Shown here: in pieces, positions 1-9,184 of the stretch
Layout: each line of letters opens with the position of its first letter
Numbering within the stretch: the stretch's first letter is position 1
DNA from: JBJHBP01 sp050485685
GTDB lineage: Bacteria > Pseudomonadota > Gammaproteobacteria > Steroidobacterales > Rariloculaceae
Assembly (NCBI GenBank): GCA_050485685.1
Contig: JBJHBW010000001.1
Span: 186,001-250,000, forward strand
Length of the DNA stretch: 64,000 bases
Reading direction: 5' to 3'
Notes under the pieces: generated by a model
What the model was told of the DNA's origin: nothing
The model's database searches: none
Seen by the model: the letters and a program-made list of their open reading frames with translations, nothing else
Made by a program: the position numbers and the translations under genes

Positions 1-805
1 AGAGTCGACCGCCTGGCCCAAGGTTTCACGACCCACCTACGACGGCGGCCTGGGTTTCACATTCAAGTGGAACATGGGCTGGATGCACGACACGCTGCTG
101 TACATGCACAAGGAACCGGTGCACCGGCGCTTTCATCACGAACTGATGACTTTCGGTCCTATCTACGCATTCACCGAAAACTTCGTGCTGCCGCTGTCAC
201 ACGATGAGGTCGTGCATGGCAAAGGGTCCCTGCTTGGCAAGATGCCGGGCGATGAATGGCAGAGATTTGCGAACCTGCGTCTGCTTTACTGTTTCCAGTG
301 GACCTTCCCGGGCAAGAAGCTGCTGTTCATGGGTCAGGAGTTCGGCCAGCCCTGGGAATGGAACCATCGTCAGGCACTGCCCATGGACCTTCTGGCCCAG
401 CCCCGGCACGCCGGAATCAGTCACCTGATTCGCGACCTGAACCGGTTGTATCGCGAGCAGCCGGCACTGCACCGGCGCGACACCGAAGGCGAAGGATTCT
501 CGTGGCTGTCCTGGGACGACCGCGAAAACTCCGTACTGAGTTACCTGCGCCGCGATGACGACCATCATGTTGCGGTGCTGCTGAATGCGACACCGGTACC
601 CAGACAGCACTATCGCGTCGGCGTACCGGCCGGTGCTTCCGTTTACATGGAGATTTTCAATTCCGATTCCCGCTATTACGGGGGCAGCGATCTCGGCAAT
701 CCGGCACCGATACCGGTACAGCCGGTGGCGTGCATGGGCTATCCGTGTTCGATCGAGGTCACGCTGCCGCCACTGGCCGGCATCGTGCTGATGCCAGGGA
801 CCTGA
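1..805 (+). CDS. glgB: 1,4-alpha-glucan branching enzyme, C-terminal part
   Basis: The reading frame is open from the first bases of the window and ends at a TGA at 803-805, giving the last 267 residues of a GH13 branching enzyme, which makes alpha-1,6 branches in glycogen in the cytoplasm. The start of the gene lies outside the window. Visible GlgB signatures are STAWPKVSRPTYDGGLGF and FKWNMGWMHDTL near the left edge, conserved region IV LSHDEVVHGKGS with the catalytic-site Asp, and FPGKKLLFMGQEF. The last ~100 residues form the all-beta C-terminal domain. It converges on glgX, 63 bases away, so the branching, debranching and phosphorolysis genes are clustered but not all co-transcribed. Confidence 0.95.
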   Translation, partial: ESTAWPKVSRPTYDGGLGFTFKWNMGWMHDTLLYMHKEPVHRRFHHELMTFGPIYAFTENFVLPLSHDEVVHGKGSLLGKMPGDEWQRFANLRLLYCFQWTFPGKKLLFMGQEFGQPWEWNHRQALPMDLLAQPRHAGISHLIRDLNRLYREQPALHRRDTEGEGFSWLSWDDRENSVLSYLRRDDDHHVAVLLNATPVPRQHYRVGVPAGASVYMEIFNSDSRYYGGSDLGNPAPIPVQPVACMGYPCSIEVTLPPLAGIVLMPGT

Positions 806-868
806 CCCGACGGACACTGCGCCGGCGACATCCCGCAGCCCGCGCGGAACCGGTAACCTCCTGCCGTT

Positions 869-2950
869 TCAACCGGCCTCGAACACGGCGATCGCGTGGG
901 GCGGCAATTCGTGGTCCGGTGCTTCGTTCGCCGTCAGTGCATCGGGCGCCGTCAGATCTTCAGGGGGCGTCCGCGAAGTATCGACAACGAGCCGCCAGGT
1001 GTATCGCCGTGCCTGTGCCGGCGCAGGCAATGCAGGCAGTGGCAGGACGAGAGTATCGTCCGACAGATTGATCATCACATGCAGCGGCGGCTCGTCCGGT
1101 CGCAGGCCGTTCACGGTGAAGCACAGCACGCGATTCTCAGGATCGTCCCAGTCCGGCGCCTCCAGCGTCGCGCCATACCACACGATGCCGGGCGGATCAC
1201 CGTTCGGCGGGTCGGCAGCCACGAATCTGGCCCGTCGCAGGGAAGGATGCCTGTGACGCAGTGCAATCAGTCCGCGCGTAAAGCGCAGCATGTCGGCATT
1301 GCGTTCCACCAGCGACCAGTCGAACCATGAAGTCTCGTTGTCCTGGCAGTAGGCATTGTTGTTGCCGCGCTGGGTGCGCAGCACTTCGTCGCCGGCCAGC
1401 AGCATGGGCACACCCTGGCTGAGCATGAGCACCGTGATGAAGTTTCTTGCCCGCTGTTCACGCAAACGGCTGATGCGGGTATCACCCGTTTCGCCTTCAG
1501 CGCCGGAATTCCAGCTCCAGTTGTCGCTGGTTCCGTCGCGATTTTCCTCGCCATTGGACCGATTGTGCTTGTCGTTGTAGCTGACCAGATCCCGCAGCGT
1601 GAATCCATCGTGACAGGTGATGAAATTGATGCCGTTGGCCGGTGTACGCCCGGCGTCGGCATAAAAATCGCTGCTGCCGGCGATGCGCGTCGCAAGCTCC
1701 GCTGTCATGCCTGAATCGCCACGCAGGAACCGCCGCACCACATCGCGATAGCGGCCGTTCCATTCGGCCCAGCGAAAACCCGGGAAGTCGCCGACCTGAT
1801 AAAGGCCCGCAGCGTCCCACGCCTCGGCGATCAGGGTCGTCCATTGCAGCACATCGGAGAACTCTATGCTCCACAGTGCCGGCGCGTGATACATGGGCTC
1901 GCCGTCCTCACCGCGCGACAGCACGCTGGCCAGATCCAGCCGGAAACCGTCCACGTGCATCTCGCGCACCCAGAACTCCAGACATTGCAGCAGGTAACGC
2001 GCCACCAGCGGGTGATTGCAGTTGATCGTGTTGCCGCAGCCGCTGAAGTCCCGATAGCGGCTGCGATCCTCGGGATCCAGGTGGTAGAAGAATTCGTTGC
2101 CGATGCCCTTGAAGTTGATGACCGGGCCGTGCTCGTTACCTTCCGCGGTATGATTCAGCACCACATCCAGAATCACCCCTATGCCGGCCCGGTGCAGCGC
2201 TTTCACCAGGTCGCGAAATTCGTTGCGCGCATCGCTTCCGGCGGCAAAGGCCGGATGCGGTGCGAAGAACGCATACGGACTGTAGCCCCAGTAGTTCTTC
2301 AGGCCGCGCTCGGCGACCGCCTCGGGAACGTCCTGTTCGTCGAAAGCCATCACCGGCAGCAACTCGACGTCGGTGACACCCAGCGATTTCAGGTAGGGAA
2401 TCTTCTCGATCAATCCGCGAAACGTGCCCGGCGCATCGACGTCGGCGGAAGCGTGGCGGGTGAACCCGCCCACATGCAGTTCGTAGATGACCGCGTCGCG
2501 CAGAGATCGGTTCAGCGGGCGATCCCCTTCCCAGTCGTAGTCGTCACGCGGCACGATCCGTGCGCGTATGGACGAACCGGCATCGCCTGCCGCGGCCGCA
2601 CGCCGGTCCCAGAGTCCGGTGCTGACTTCCCGTGCCCACGGGTCCAGCAGTTCACGGCTGCCATCGAATCGCAGGCCGTGAGCCTCATCGTGCGGACCAT
2701 GCACACGCCAGCTGTAGTAAAGACCTGGCTGCGCACCAGCAACGAATATGTGCCAGAAAAAGAACGTACGGTTCTCGTCGGGATCCAGCTCAAACGTCTG
2801 AAACGGCTGACCGTCATCTGCCTTATGAAACAGCAGCAGCTCCACACGTGTGGCGTTGCGGCTGAATATCGAGAAATTGACGCCGCGGCCGGTGTCCGTG
2901 GCGCCAGGCGGAAAACGTTGCCCGCGCCTGCGCTTCAGTCGCGTGCTCAT
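869..2950 (-). CDS. glgX: Glycogen debranching enzyme GlgX
   Basis: This 693-residue protein is a GH13 isoamylase-type debranching enzyme that hydrolyses alpha-1,6 bonds of limit dextrins left by glycogen phosphorylase. An N-terminal CBM48-like domain covers about residues 12-105. The barrel motifs are present: LDVVLNHTAEG (261-271), DGFRLDLA with the nucleophile Asp339, LIAEAWD with the acid/base Glu376, and ITCHDGF near residue 450. The length is normal for GlgX. The ATG at 2950 lies 4 bases after the glgP stop, so the two are an operon with glgP first. There is no sign of damage. Confidence 0.95.
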   Translation of the reverse strand: MSTRLKRRRGQRFPPGATDTGRGVNFSIFSRNATRVELLLFHKADDGQPFQTFELDPDENRTFFFWHIFVAGAQPGLYYSWRVHGPHDEAHGLRFDGSRELLDPWAREVSTGLWDRRAAAAGDAGSSIRARIVPRDDYDWEGDRPLNRSLRDAVIYELHVGGFTRHASADVDAPGTFRGLIEKIPYLKSLGVTDVELLPVMAFDEQDVPEAVAERGLKNYWGYSPYAFFAPHPAFAAGSDARNEFRDLVKALHRAGIGVILDVVLNHTAEGNEHGPVINFKGIGNEFFYHLDPEDRSRYRDFSGCGNTINCNHPLVARYLLQCLEFWVREMHVDGFRLDLASVLSRGEDGEPMYHAPALWSIEFSDVLQWTTLIAEAWDAAGLYQVGDFPGFRWAEWNGRYRDVVRRFLRGDSGMTAELATRIAGSSDFYADAGRTPANGINFITCHDGFTLRDLVSYNDKHNRSNGEENRDGTSDNWSWNSGAEGETGDTRISRLREQRARNFITVLMLSQGVPMLLAGDEVLRTQRGNNNAYCQDNETSWFDWSLVERNADMLRFTRGLIALRHRHPSLRRARFVAADPPNGDPPGIVWYGATLEAPDWDDPENRVLCFTVNGLRPDEPPLHVMINLSDDTLVLPLPALPAPAQARRYTWRLVVDTSRTPPEDLTAPDALTANEAPDHELPPHAIAVFEAG

Positions 2951-2954
2951 GCGG

Positions 2955-5576
2955 TCACAACCAGCGCATCAGTCCCAGCTCGTGTGGATGTGACAGCTGA
3001 GGATGAAGCGGCACGGCGCGAATCTCGAAACGAAGGCGCCCCGCCCAGGGCGGATCCAGTTCAAGACGATAACGAAACACGTCATCGTCGACCGCATGAA
3101 GTGCTTCGAACGGCGCCAGCATGACGGTTTCGTCACCGACATACGCCACGCCGTTGCGACTGCGCCGACTGTCGGCGTAACCCTTGATCGGCACTGTCAG
3201 GTCGGAGCTGAGTTCCTTGCGCAGCACGCACTCCACGCGCACATCTTCCGGCGCCAGCCCGTTCAGCGTGACGTCGACTTCAAGCACAGGACGCTCGTCG
3301 AACTCCACGCGGCGCGGCGCTGCCTGCACGCTCTTCAGTTGCACGCCGGGCCAGCGCCCGCGCACCTTGTGTTTCCACTCCGCCAGATCGCGTGCGGCGC
3401 GAAAATCACCCTCCGCCAGAACCCGGCCGTGTTTGGCCGCCGGGGCATAGAACAACCGTGCATAGTCGTGTATCACACGTTCGCTGTTGAAGTGCGGCAA
3501 CACCGACGCCATGGAATGCTTGCACACCGAAACCCATGCAGGCGAGTAGCCGAGCTTCTCATCACGGCCGTAATACAGAGGAACGACATCGTCCTGCAGT
3601 ATCTCGTACAAGGTCATCGCATCCTGGCGGTCGCGCTCGACGGCACCCTGATCATCCACCGACGGCGGTATGCCCCAGCCGTTGGTGCCGTCATACGCCT
3701 CGGCCCACCAGCCGTCCAGCACGCTCAGGTTCACCGTGCCGTTGATGGCCGCCTTCATGCCGGATGTGCCACTGGCCTCAAACGGATGCACTGGCGTGTT
3801 CAGCCAGACATCCACCCCGGATGTCAGCAGCCTGGAGATTCCCAGGTCATATCCTTCGAGCATCAGAATGCGGCCGAGAAACGGCGGTTGGCTGGAGATC
3901 CGGTGCAGCTCACGCATCATGTGCTGCCCCGGCTCATCGGCCGGATGCGCCTTGCCGGCGAACACGAACACCACGGGTCGATCTTCATTCGCGACCAGCG
4001 ACTCCAGCCACTGCAGATCATTGAACAACAGCGTGGACCGTTTGTAGGTCGCGAAACGGCGGGCAAAACCGACTGTCAGCACATTCGGGTTATCAGGGTC
4101 TATGTAGCGGAGCACGCGCTGAATGTGTGCCTCGCTGAGCCGGTTACGGGCATGCTGACGTGCAAACAGCGTGCGCAACACTTCCAGCATCTGCGTCTTC
4201 ACACGCTGGTTCGTATACCAGAACCACTCATCCGGAATCTCCAGGATGCGTTCCACCAGTGTGCGATCCATCAACTGCTGCCGCCAGGACGGCCCGAGAT
4301 ATCGCGACAGCAGTTCCACCCATGCCTGGCGCATGAAAGTGGGTACGTGAACGCCGTTGGTGACGTAACCCACCGGATTCTCCAGCGGCGGCACCTCCGG
4401 CCAGCTGTCAGCGCACAGCTCCGACGACACACGGCCGTGAATACGGCTCACGCCGTTCACCGCAGCGGCGCCGCGAATCGCGAGCCGGGTCATATTGAAT
4501 TCTTCGCCGTTGCCGGCTACGCGGCCGAGATCCAGCAGTTCCGATTCACTGAGTCCGAGTTCCGACAGATACAGCGGAAACTGCCGGATGATCTCGTCAG
4601 CCGGAAAAACATCGTGGCCGGCCGATACGGGAGTGTGAGTCGTGAACACCGTGTTGGCGCGGCATGCTTCCAGTGCCGCACCGACAGGCAGGCCCGACAG
4701 CATCATCTCGCGCAGCCGCTCAAACACGATGAACGCGGCATGCCCCTCATTGATATGCCATACAGCCGGATCAAGTCCGGTTGCACGCAGGGCGCGAACA
4801 CCACCAATACCGAGGACTGCCTCCTGCAGCAGGCGGTGTGCACGGTCACCGCCATACAGTTGCGCGGTAATGGTTCTGTCCGGCTCGCTGTTCTCAGCCA
4901 CATCGGTGTCCAGCAGCAGAATCGGCACCCGCCCTACATCCGCCCGCCAGATTCTCACCTGTACTGTGCGCTCGGCGATCGGAACCTCGACACGTATCTC
5001 CTTGCCGGACGCATCGTGCGCGATCACCAGCGGGGTGTACTCAGCCTCCACTTCCGGGTAAGTGGATATCTGGTTACCGTGCCTGTCGATCTGCTGCTTG
5101 AAGTAACCCTGGCCGTACAGCAGGCCGACCGCAACGAACGGCAGCCGCATATCGCTCGCGGCCTTGCAATGGTCTCCGGCGAGCACACCAAGACCACCTG
5201 AATAGATCGGGAAACACTCGTGGAAACCGTACTCGGCGCAGAAATAGGCGATCAGTTCATCGCTCTCCAGCCCCGCCGGTCTGTAACCCGCCGGCCGCTG
5301 CTCCAGGTAAGCATCGAACTCGGTGAGCGCCTTGCGGTACGCGCTGATGAAACCTTCGTCCTCGGCGGCGCGTTCGAGTATGCCCTGATCCACGCAACGC
5401 AGAAACAGCGCGGGATTTCCGCCGATCCGGCGCCACAGGACCGGATCCAGCCGGTTCATCAGCTGCTGGATCTCAGGTTGCCAGCTGAACAGGAAGTTGG
5501 AGGTCAGATCGACAAGACGATCCAGCGCTGCAGGCACACGCGGGCAGACCTGCAGCGAGTAAGTGGTTCTAGACAT
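2955..5576 (-). CDS. glgP: Alpha-glucan (glycogen) phosphorylase, DUF3417-containing type
   Basis: This GT35 enzyme releases glucose-1-phosphate from glycogen using pyridoxal phosphate. I chose the ATG at 5576 (873 residues, starting MSRTTYSLQ) because AAGG lies a few bases upstream and a promoter ends just before it; the frame is open 23 codons further but that stretch is the promoter. Residues ~10-110 match the DUF3417 N-terminal domain of the shorter phosphorylase subfamily (TIGR02094-like), distinct from E. coli GlgP/MalP. The active-site segment EASGTSGMKAAING carries the PLP lysine at Lys608. GlgP is the first gene of a two-gene operon with glgX. Confidence 0.95.
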   Translation of the reverse strand: MSRTTYSLQVCPRVPAALDRLVDLTSNFLFSWQPEIQQLMNRLDPVLWRRIGGNPALFLRCVDQGILERAAEDEGFISAYRKALTEFDAYLEQRPAGYRPAGLESDELIAYFCAEYGFHECFPIYSGGLGVLAGDHCKAASDMRLPFVAVGLLYGQGYFKQQIDRHGNQISTYPEVEAEYTPLVIAHDASGKEIRVEVPIAERTVQVRIWRADVGRVPILLLDTDVAENSEPDRTITAQLYGGDRAHRLLQEAVLGIGGVRALRATGLDPAVWHINEGHAAFIVFERLREMMLSGLPVGAALEACRANTVFTTHTPVSAGHDVFPADEIIRQFPLYLSELGLSESELLDLGRVAGNGEEFNMTRLAIRGAAAVNGVSRIHGRVSSELCADSWPEVPPLENPVGYVTNGVHVPTFMRQAWVELLSRYLGPSWRQQLMDRTLVERILEIPDEWFWYTNQRVKTQMLEVLRTLFARQHARNRLSEAHIQRVLRYIDPDNPNVLTVGFARRFATYKRSTLLFNDLQWLESLVANEDRPVVFVFAGKAHPADEPGQHMMRELHRISSQPPFLGRILMLEGYDLGISRLLTSGVDVWLNTPVHPFEASGTSGMKAAINGTVNLSVLDGWWAEAYDGTNGWGIPPSVDDQGAVERDRQDAMTLYEILQDDVVPLYYGRDEKLGYSPAWVSVCKHSMASVLPHFNSERVIHDYARLFYAPAAKHGRVLAEGDFRAARDLAEWKHKVRGRWPGVQLKSVQAAPRRVEFDERPVLEVDVTLNGLAPEDVRVECVLRKELSSDLTVPIKGYADSRRSRNGVAYVGDETVMLAPFEALHAVDDDVFRYRLELDPPWAGRLRFEIRAVPLHPQLSHPHELGLMRWL

Positions 5577-5604
5577 GGGCATCCTTACCCTCAAACATCG
5601 GCTG

Positions 5605-5634
5605 ATTATCCCCCCCCCGCCGTGACAGGGGCAA
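5605..5634 (-). promoter_or_regulatory. Putative sigma-70 promoter of glgP-glgX with a G9 tract
   Basis: Read on the minus strand, TTGCCC (5634-5629) and GATAAT (5610-5605) are separated by 18 bases. The expected start of transcription is about 20 bases before the glgP ATG. Nine consecutive Gs fill the end of the spacer and run into the -10 box, so a change in tract length would change promoter spacing. This is by sequence match only. Confidence 0.55.
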
Positions 5635-5731
5635 CGGCACAGCACACATTAGCCGTAAGCTGCTCCGATTCACGCCGCAGAGGCGCCGGCGGGACAGAAG
5701 CCACATTCCGGGCTACTGCCCTGCACACCTG

Positions 5732-8700
5732 TCAGTCGCGTTCCACGGTGTAGAGCAGGTCCATGGATTTGTGCTCAGCCGAGCGGGTCTCCAGACTCAG
5801 CCGGTCACTCAACCGGAATCTCAGCAACAGACCACCTATGCCGTTGAAGAGACCGTAGGTGTAGCGCAGATAGACGTTCGAGCTCAGGTACTTGCCAGCC
5901 ATCAGGGCGCCGGCATCCATATCGGTGGCCTGCACCGAGAATTCATCGAATCCGATCGCCTCACCGATACGCTGAAATACTGGCAGAGCCTGCTGCAGGC
6001 CCATCGCCAGCGCAGCACTTTGCAGGGTTGCCGTTTCCTCGCCCCTGGCCCCGGTCATGGGACGGCCGAACAGCATGTAGGCAAGCGCATCAGCCTCGCT
6101 CATCGCCGGGCTGGATATGATTCGCGTATCCGGCGACTGCAGCCGGCCGGTCAGCTGAACGCCGACCATGGTTTCGTTGATCTGGCGCACTGCTCGCACA
6201 TCGAGTGCGGGATCGTTCAGGGGACCGGAGAAAATGAGCTCGCCACGCTCGAGATCGAGAAACTGTCCATAGGCGTTGTAAGTGCCATCCATGGTCAAAG
6301 CGCCGGACGCGTTGAGCGGACGACCGGACTGATAAAGCAGGCGCAGGTCGCCGGTCACCTGAGTATCGAGGTTCATGCCCGTGTAACGCACATCCTCGCC
6401 CAGCGTCACACGAAGATCGCCGCGCATCTGCAGCGGGCGCACCGCCTCCATCGGCTGCTCACCATGCACGACCGTATCGGCAGACGGCGCCACGGCCTGA
6501 GGCGGCAGTTCCTGCAACGTGACGCGCGCCCGCGGCACATGCACCGTGCCGCTGACATCAATCTCCGGGAGCCGCACATTCGCTGTCAGTTCAGGCGATA
6601 CGTAAACCTGCACTTCCGGCAGCTGCACGGCCGGAACGCTTTCTCCGCGCAAAGTGAGGCGGGTCGGGAAACTGGCCCGGTAGTCCAGTTCCGTGGTGCC
6701 GTTGACGCTGACCTCCCTGTCACCAATCAGGCCGGTGGCATCGAAACTCAGCGTACTTCCGTCGGCACTGAGTGCCGACGCCGTGATGTCGCTGACCATC
6801 AGACCCAGCGCCGGCACCCCCAGCGCGCCACCGCTGAGCTCCGCCCGACCGGTCACGTCGGGTGAGTCCGCGCGTCCGCTGGCGGCCAATTGCACGGACA
6901 GCGTGCCTGCCACATCGGTCACATCGGGACTGAGCAGCGCGAGGAACGACAGATCCGGCCACAGCACATCGATCTGCATATCAACAAGTGGATCGGGTGC
7001 ACGCACGTCATCCGCGTCCAGCCTGATATTCACGACACCGGTATCGGACCCGATGAAACCGGCGCGAAGCCGCAATGCGTTCTCGCTCAGTACCGCGTCC
7101 ACGTTCACGCCTTCTATGCTGGATGCAAACACCGGCTGACCGGACAAGGTGATGTCGAACGAGGTGACATCGGAGAGTACCGAGAGCTCGCCCTGCAGCG
7201 TGTCACCACGTCCGGTCAGGTTCAGTGACGCGTTGTAGATGCCTTCGACGACAAAGCCCTGCGGCAGAAACGGAGACAGCAGGCGCGCGTCAACCGACGC
7301 GGCCGACAGCTGAAGGCGATCGCCATCGTCGCCTTCCAGCAGTACATTGGCACACAGCGAGGCCGAGGCCTGGCTCAGACACACCGGCTCCAGTCGAAAC
7401 CGATCCCGCCCCAGAACCAGTGCGGCCGGCTGCTGCTGACGCCATTGGCCCAGTTGCGCCTGATCGATGACCAGCGAATCGACCCGCCCGTCCCAGACCG
7501 CATCAGCCAGCGCGCCGGAGGCAACCGCTTCGGCCGACCAGTCGTCGGCATGCGCGCTCAGCACCAGCTGGTGTGCATTGCCGGTGCCACTGACGCGCAG
7601 CGTGGCTTCCGCGAGGTCCGCAGTCCGGTAGCTGAGCCCCTGCCCGTTCAGCGACAGCTCGACGGAAGGCACGGCACCTCCGTCAACGGAACTCACCGCA
7701 ACCAGGCGTTCGGCACTGAACTCCCGGTAACGCAATGCTTCCGCCACCAGCGTGCCCTGCGCCTGAAGGTCATTACGCGGGCCAAAAATCTGCAGTTCAC
7801 CGCTGACCGCGCCGCGCAGTTCAGGCCACAGTGTTGAGAACTCCTCAACCTCCGCGACAAGTTCCAGCGTCACCTGATCCGCATACACTCCGTTGAGCAT
7901 CAGCGTATTGTCATCTGATTGCACGCGCAGGGAATCCAGCTCCCAGACATCGGGGCGATGCCGTATGCCGCCCTGCACCGTGAACGGATAGCCGCGCAGC
8001 TGCCCGTCGAGGTCCACATCTTCCAGGGACCATTCAGGCTCGGGAACCAGCTGACCGCTGCTGCGGCCCGCAGCCTGTAATCTGCCCGGCCATTCCGGGA
8101 ACCGGAAAGACGGATCAAGCGCTTCGACGGCGAATGTCACATCCCAGCCGAGTGACGCGACCGTCACTTCTCCCGCCAGCGACACATTGCCCGACGAGCC
8201 GGAAGCGGCCAGTTCGTCCAGCGTGATGACATCCGGTGTACCTGTCCCGCTGAGCCTGACGCTCACGGGCTCTCCATCCAGCACCAGATCCGCTGCGCCG
8301 TCGAACCGCAGCGAAGGCCAGGCGCCTGAGATCGTCAATCCTCCCGCCGGACTGCTCACCCACTCATAGCCGTCAATGGCAATATCGGTCCAGTTGACTT
8401 CCACCGTGCCGGCGGGACCTTCATCCAGTGACAGCTCGCCTTCCAGCAGAATATCGAATGGCTGTGCGAGACTGTGCCAGACATGAAGATCCGGCCAGGT
8501 TCCGGTCACCAGCCCCTGACCGGCCCACTCCAGGCCGTCGAACTCTCCGGACCAGGCAAGCTCGGCCGCGAGAATGAGCGTATCAGTCAGGCTCAGTTCA
8601 CCGGCCCCGCTCACCTGCAGCCCTTCGGCTTCGGTCGCGAACCCGGTGATGGTCAGGGTATCGCCGACGAGGTCGGCGCCGAAGCGCGTGTCGGCTGCGG

Positions 8701-9184
8701 CCCAGGATTGCTCGTCCACGGTCACACTGACGACCTCTACCCGGGCCTCGCTGACATGTATGCTGACCGGAAGCCGCCTGGACATTGTCCTGCCGACGGC
8801 ATCGGCGGATGGCGATGCATCCGCTACAGCCTGATCGGCCACCGTTGCACCGCCGGACCTGTAACTGAATTCAGCCGCACTCAGTGACTGAACTTCCAGG
8901 CGGCGCTCCCGCAGCGCTCGCAAGGTGATCACCACGCCAAGTTCGCGCGCGCGGACCTCGTGTCCGGGAAGATCCACGACCAGCGTCTGAATCGTGAATC
9001 CATGCCAGAGGGTGCCCTGCACCCCGTTGATCGACAGCGCGGCGCCGGCCCGCTCATCGACCTGAGATGCCAGCCAGACCGCACCTCTCTCGGTGCCCAC
9101 CAGCCAGACCAGAGCCGCCACGACCGCCGATGCCGCCATCAGCAGCGTCGCCAACGACACCAGCAGCCACTTCCACCCGTTCAC
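5732..9184 (-). CDS. tamB: Translocation and assembly module subunit TamB
   Basis: The 1150-residue protein has one N-terminal membrane anchor (about residues 6-30), a very long body of repeating beta-strand segments, and the C-terminal TamB (DUF490) domain ending in strands YLRYTYGLFNGIGG and LSLETRSAEH typical of the family. TamB spans the periplasm as a beta-taco, working with TamA in outer-membrane protein insertion and/or phospholipid transport. It starts with a GTG at 9184 that overlaps the tamA stop by four bases (GTGA), showing tight translational coupling. It is slightly shorter than the E. coli protein (1259 residues). Confidence 0.93.
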   Translation of the reverse strand: MNGWKWLLVSLATLLMAASAVVAALVWLVGTERGAVWLASQVDERAGAALSINGVQGTLWHGFTIQTLVVDLPGHEVRARELGVVITLRALRERRLEVQSLSAAEFSYRSGGATVADQAVADASPSADAVGRTMSRRLPVSIHVSEARVEVVSVTVDEQSWAAADTRFGADLVGDTLTITGFATEAEGLQVSGAGELSLTDTLILAAELAWSGEFDGLEWAGQGLVTGTWPDLHVWHSLAQPFDILLEGELSLDEGPAGTVEVNWTDIAIDGYEWVSSPAGGLTISGAWPSLRFDGAADLVLDGEPVSVRLSGTGTPDVITLDELAASGSSGNVSLAGEVTVASLGWDVTFAVEALDPSFRFPEWPGRLQAAGRSSGQLVPEPEWSLEDVDLDGQLRGYPFTVQGGIRHRPDVWELDSLRVQSDDNTLMLNGVYADQVTLELVAEVEEFSTLWPELRGAVSGELQIFGPRNDLQAQGTLVAEALRYREFSAERLVAVSSVDGGAVPSVELSLNGQGLSYRTADLAEATLRVSGTGNAHQLVLSAHADDWSAEAVASGALADAVWDGRVDSLVIDQAQLGQWRQQQPAALVLGRDRFRLEPVCLSQASASLCANVLLEGDDGDRLQLSAASVDARLLSPFLPQGFVVEGIYNASLNLTGRGDTLQGELSVLSDVTSFDITLSGQPVFASSIEGVNVDAVLSENALRLRAGFIGSDTGVVNIRLDADDVRAPDPLVDMQIDVLWPDLSFLALLSPDVTDVAGTLSVQLAASGRADSPDVTGRAELSGGALGVPALGLMVSDITASALSADGSTLSFDATGLIGDREVSVNGTTELDYRASFPTRLTLRGESVPAVQLPEVQVYVSPELTANVRLPEIDVSGTVHVPRARVTLQELPPQAVAPSADTVVHGEQPMEAVRPLQMRGDLRVTLGEDVRYTGMNLDTQVTGDLRLLYQSGRPLNASGALTMDGTYNAYGQFLDLERGELIFSGPLNDPALDVRAVRQINETMVGVQLTGRLQSPDTRIISSPAMSEADALAYMLFGRPMTGARGEETATLQSAALAMGLQQALPVFQRIGEAIGFDEFSVQATDMDAGALMAGKYLSSNVYLRYTYGLFNGIGGLLLRFRLSDRLSLETRSAEHKSMDLLYTVERD

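Noticed and set aside
3003..5201. 732-codon plus-strand frame
   Set aside because: It is opposite the unmistakable glycogen phosphorylase gene and is rich in His, Arg and Gln as expected of an antisense shadow in GC-rich DNA.
5610..5618. C9/G9 run as a sequencing error
   Set aside because: It lies outside any supported coding region, so there is no frame evidence for an error; retained as a possible promoter feature.
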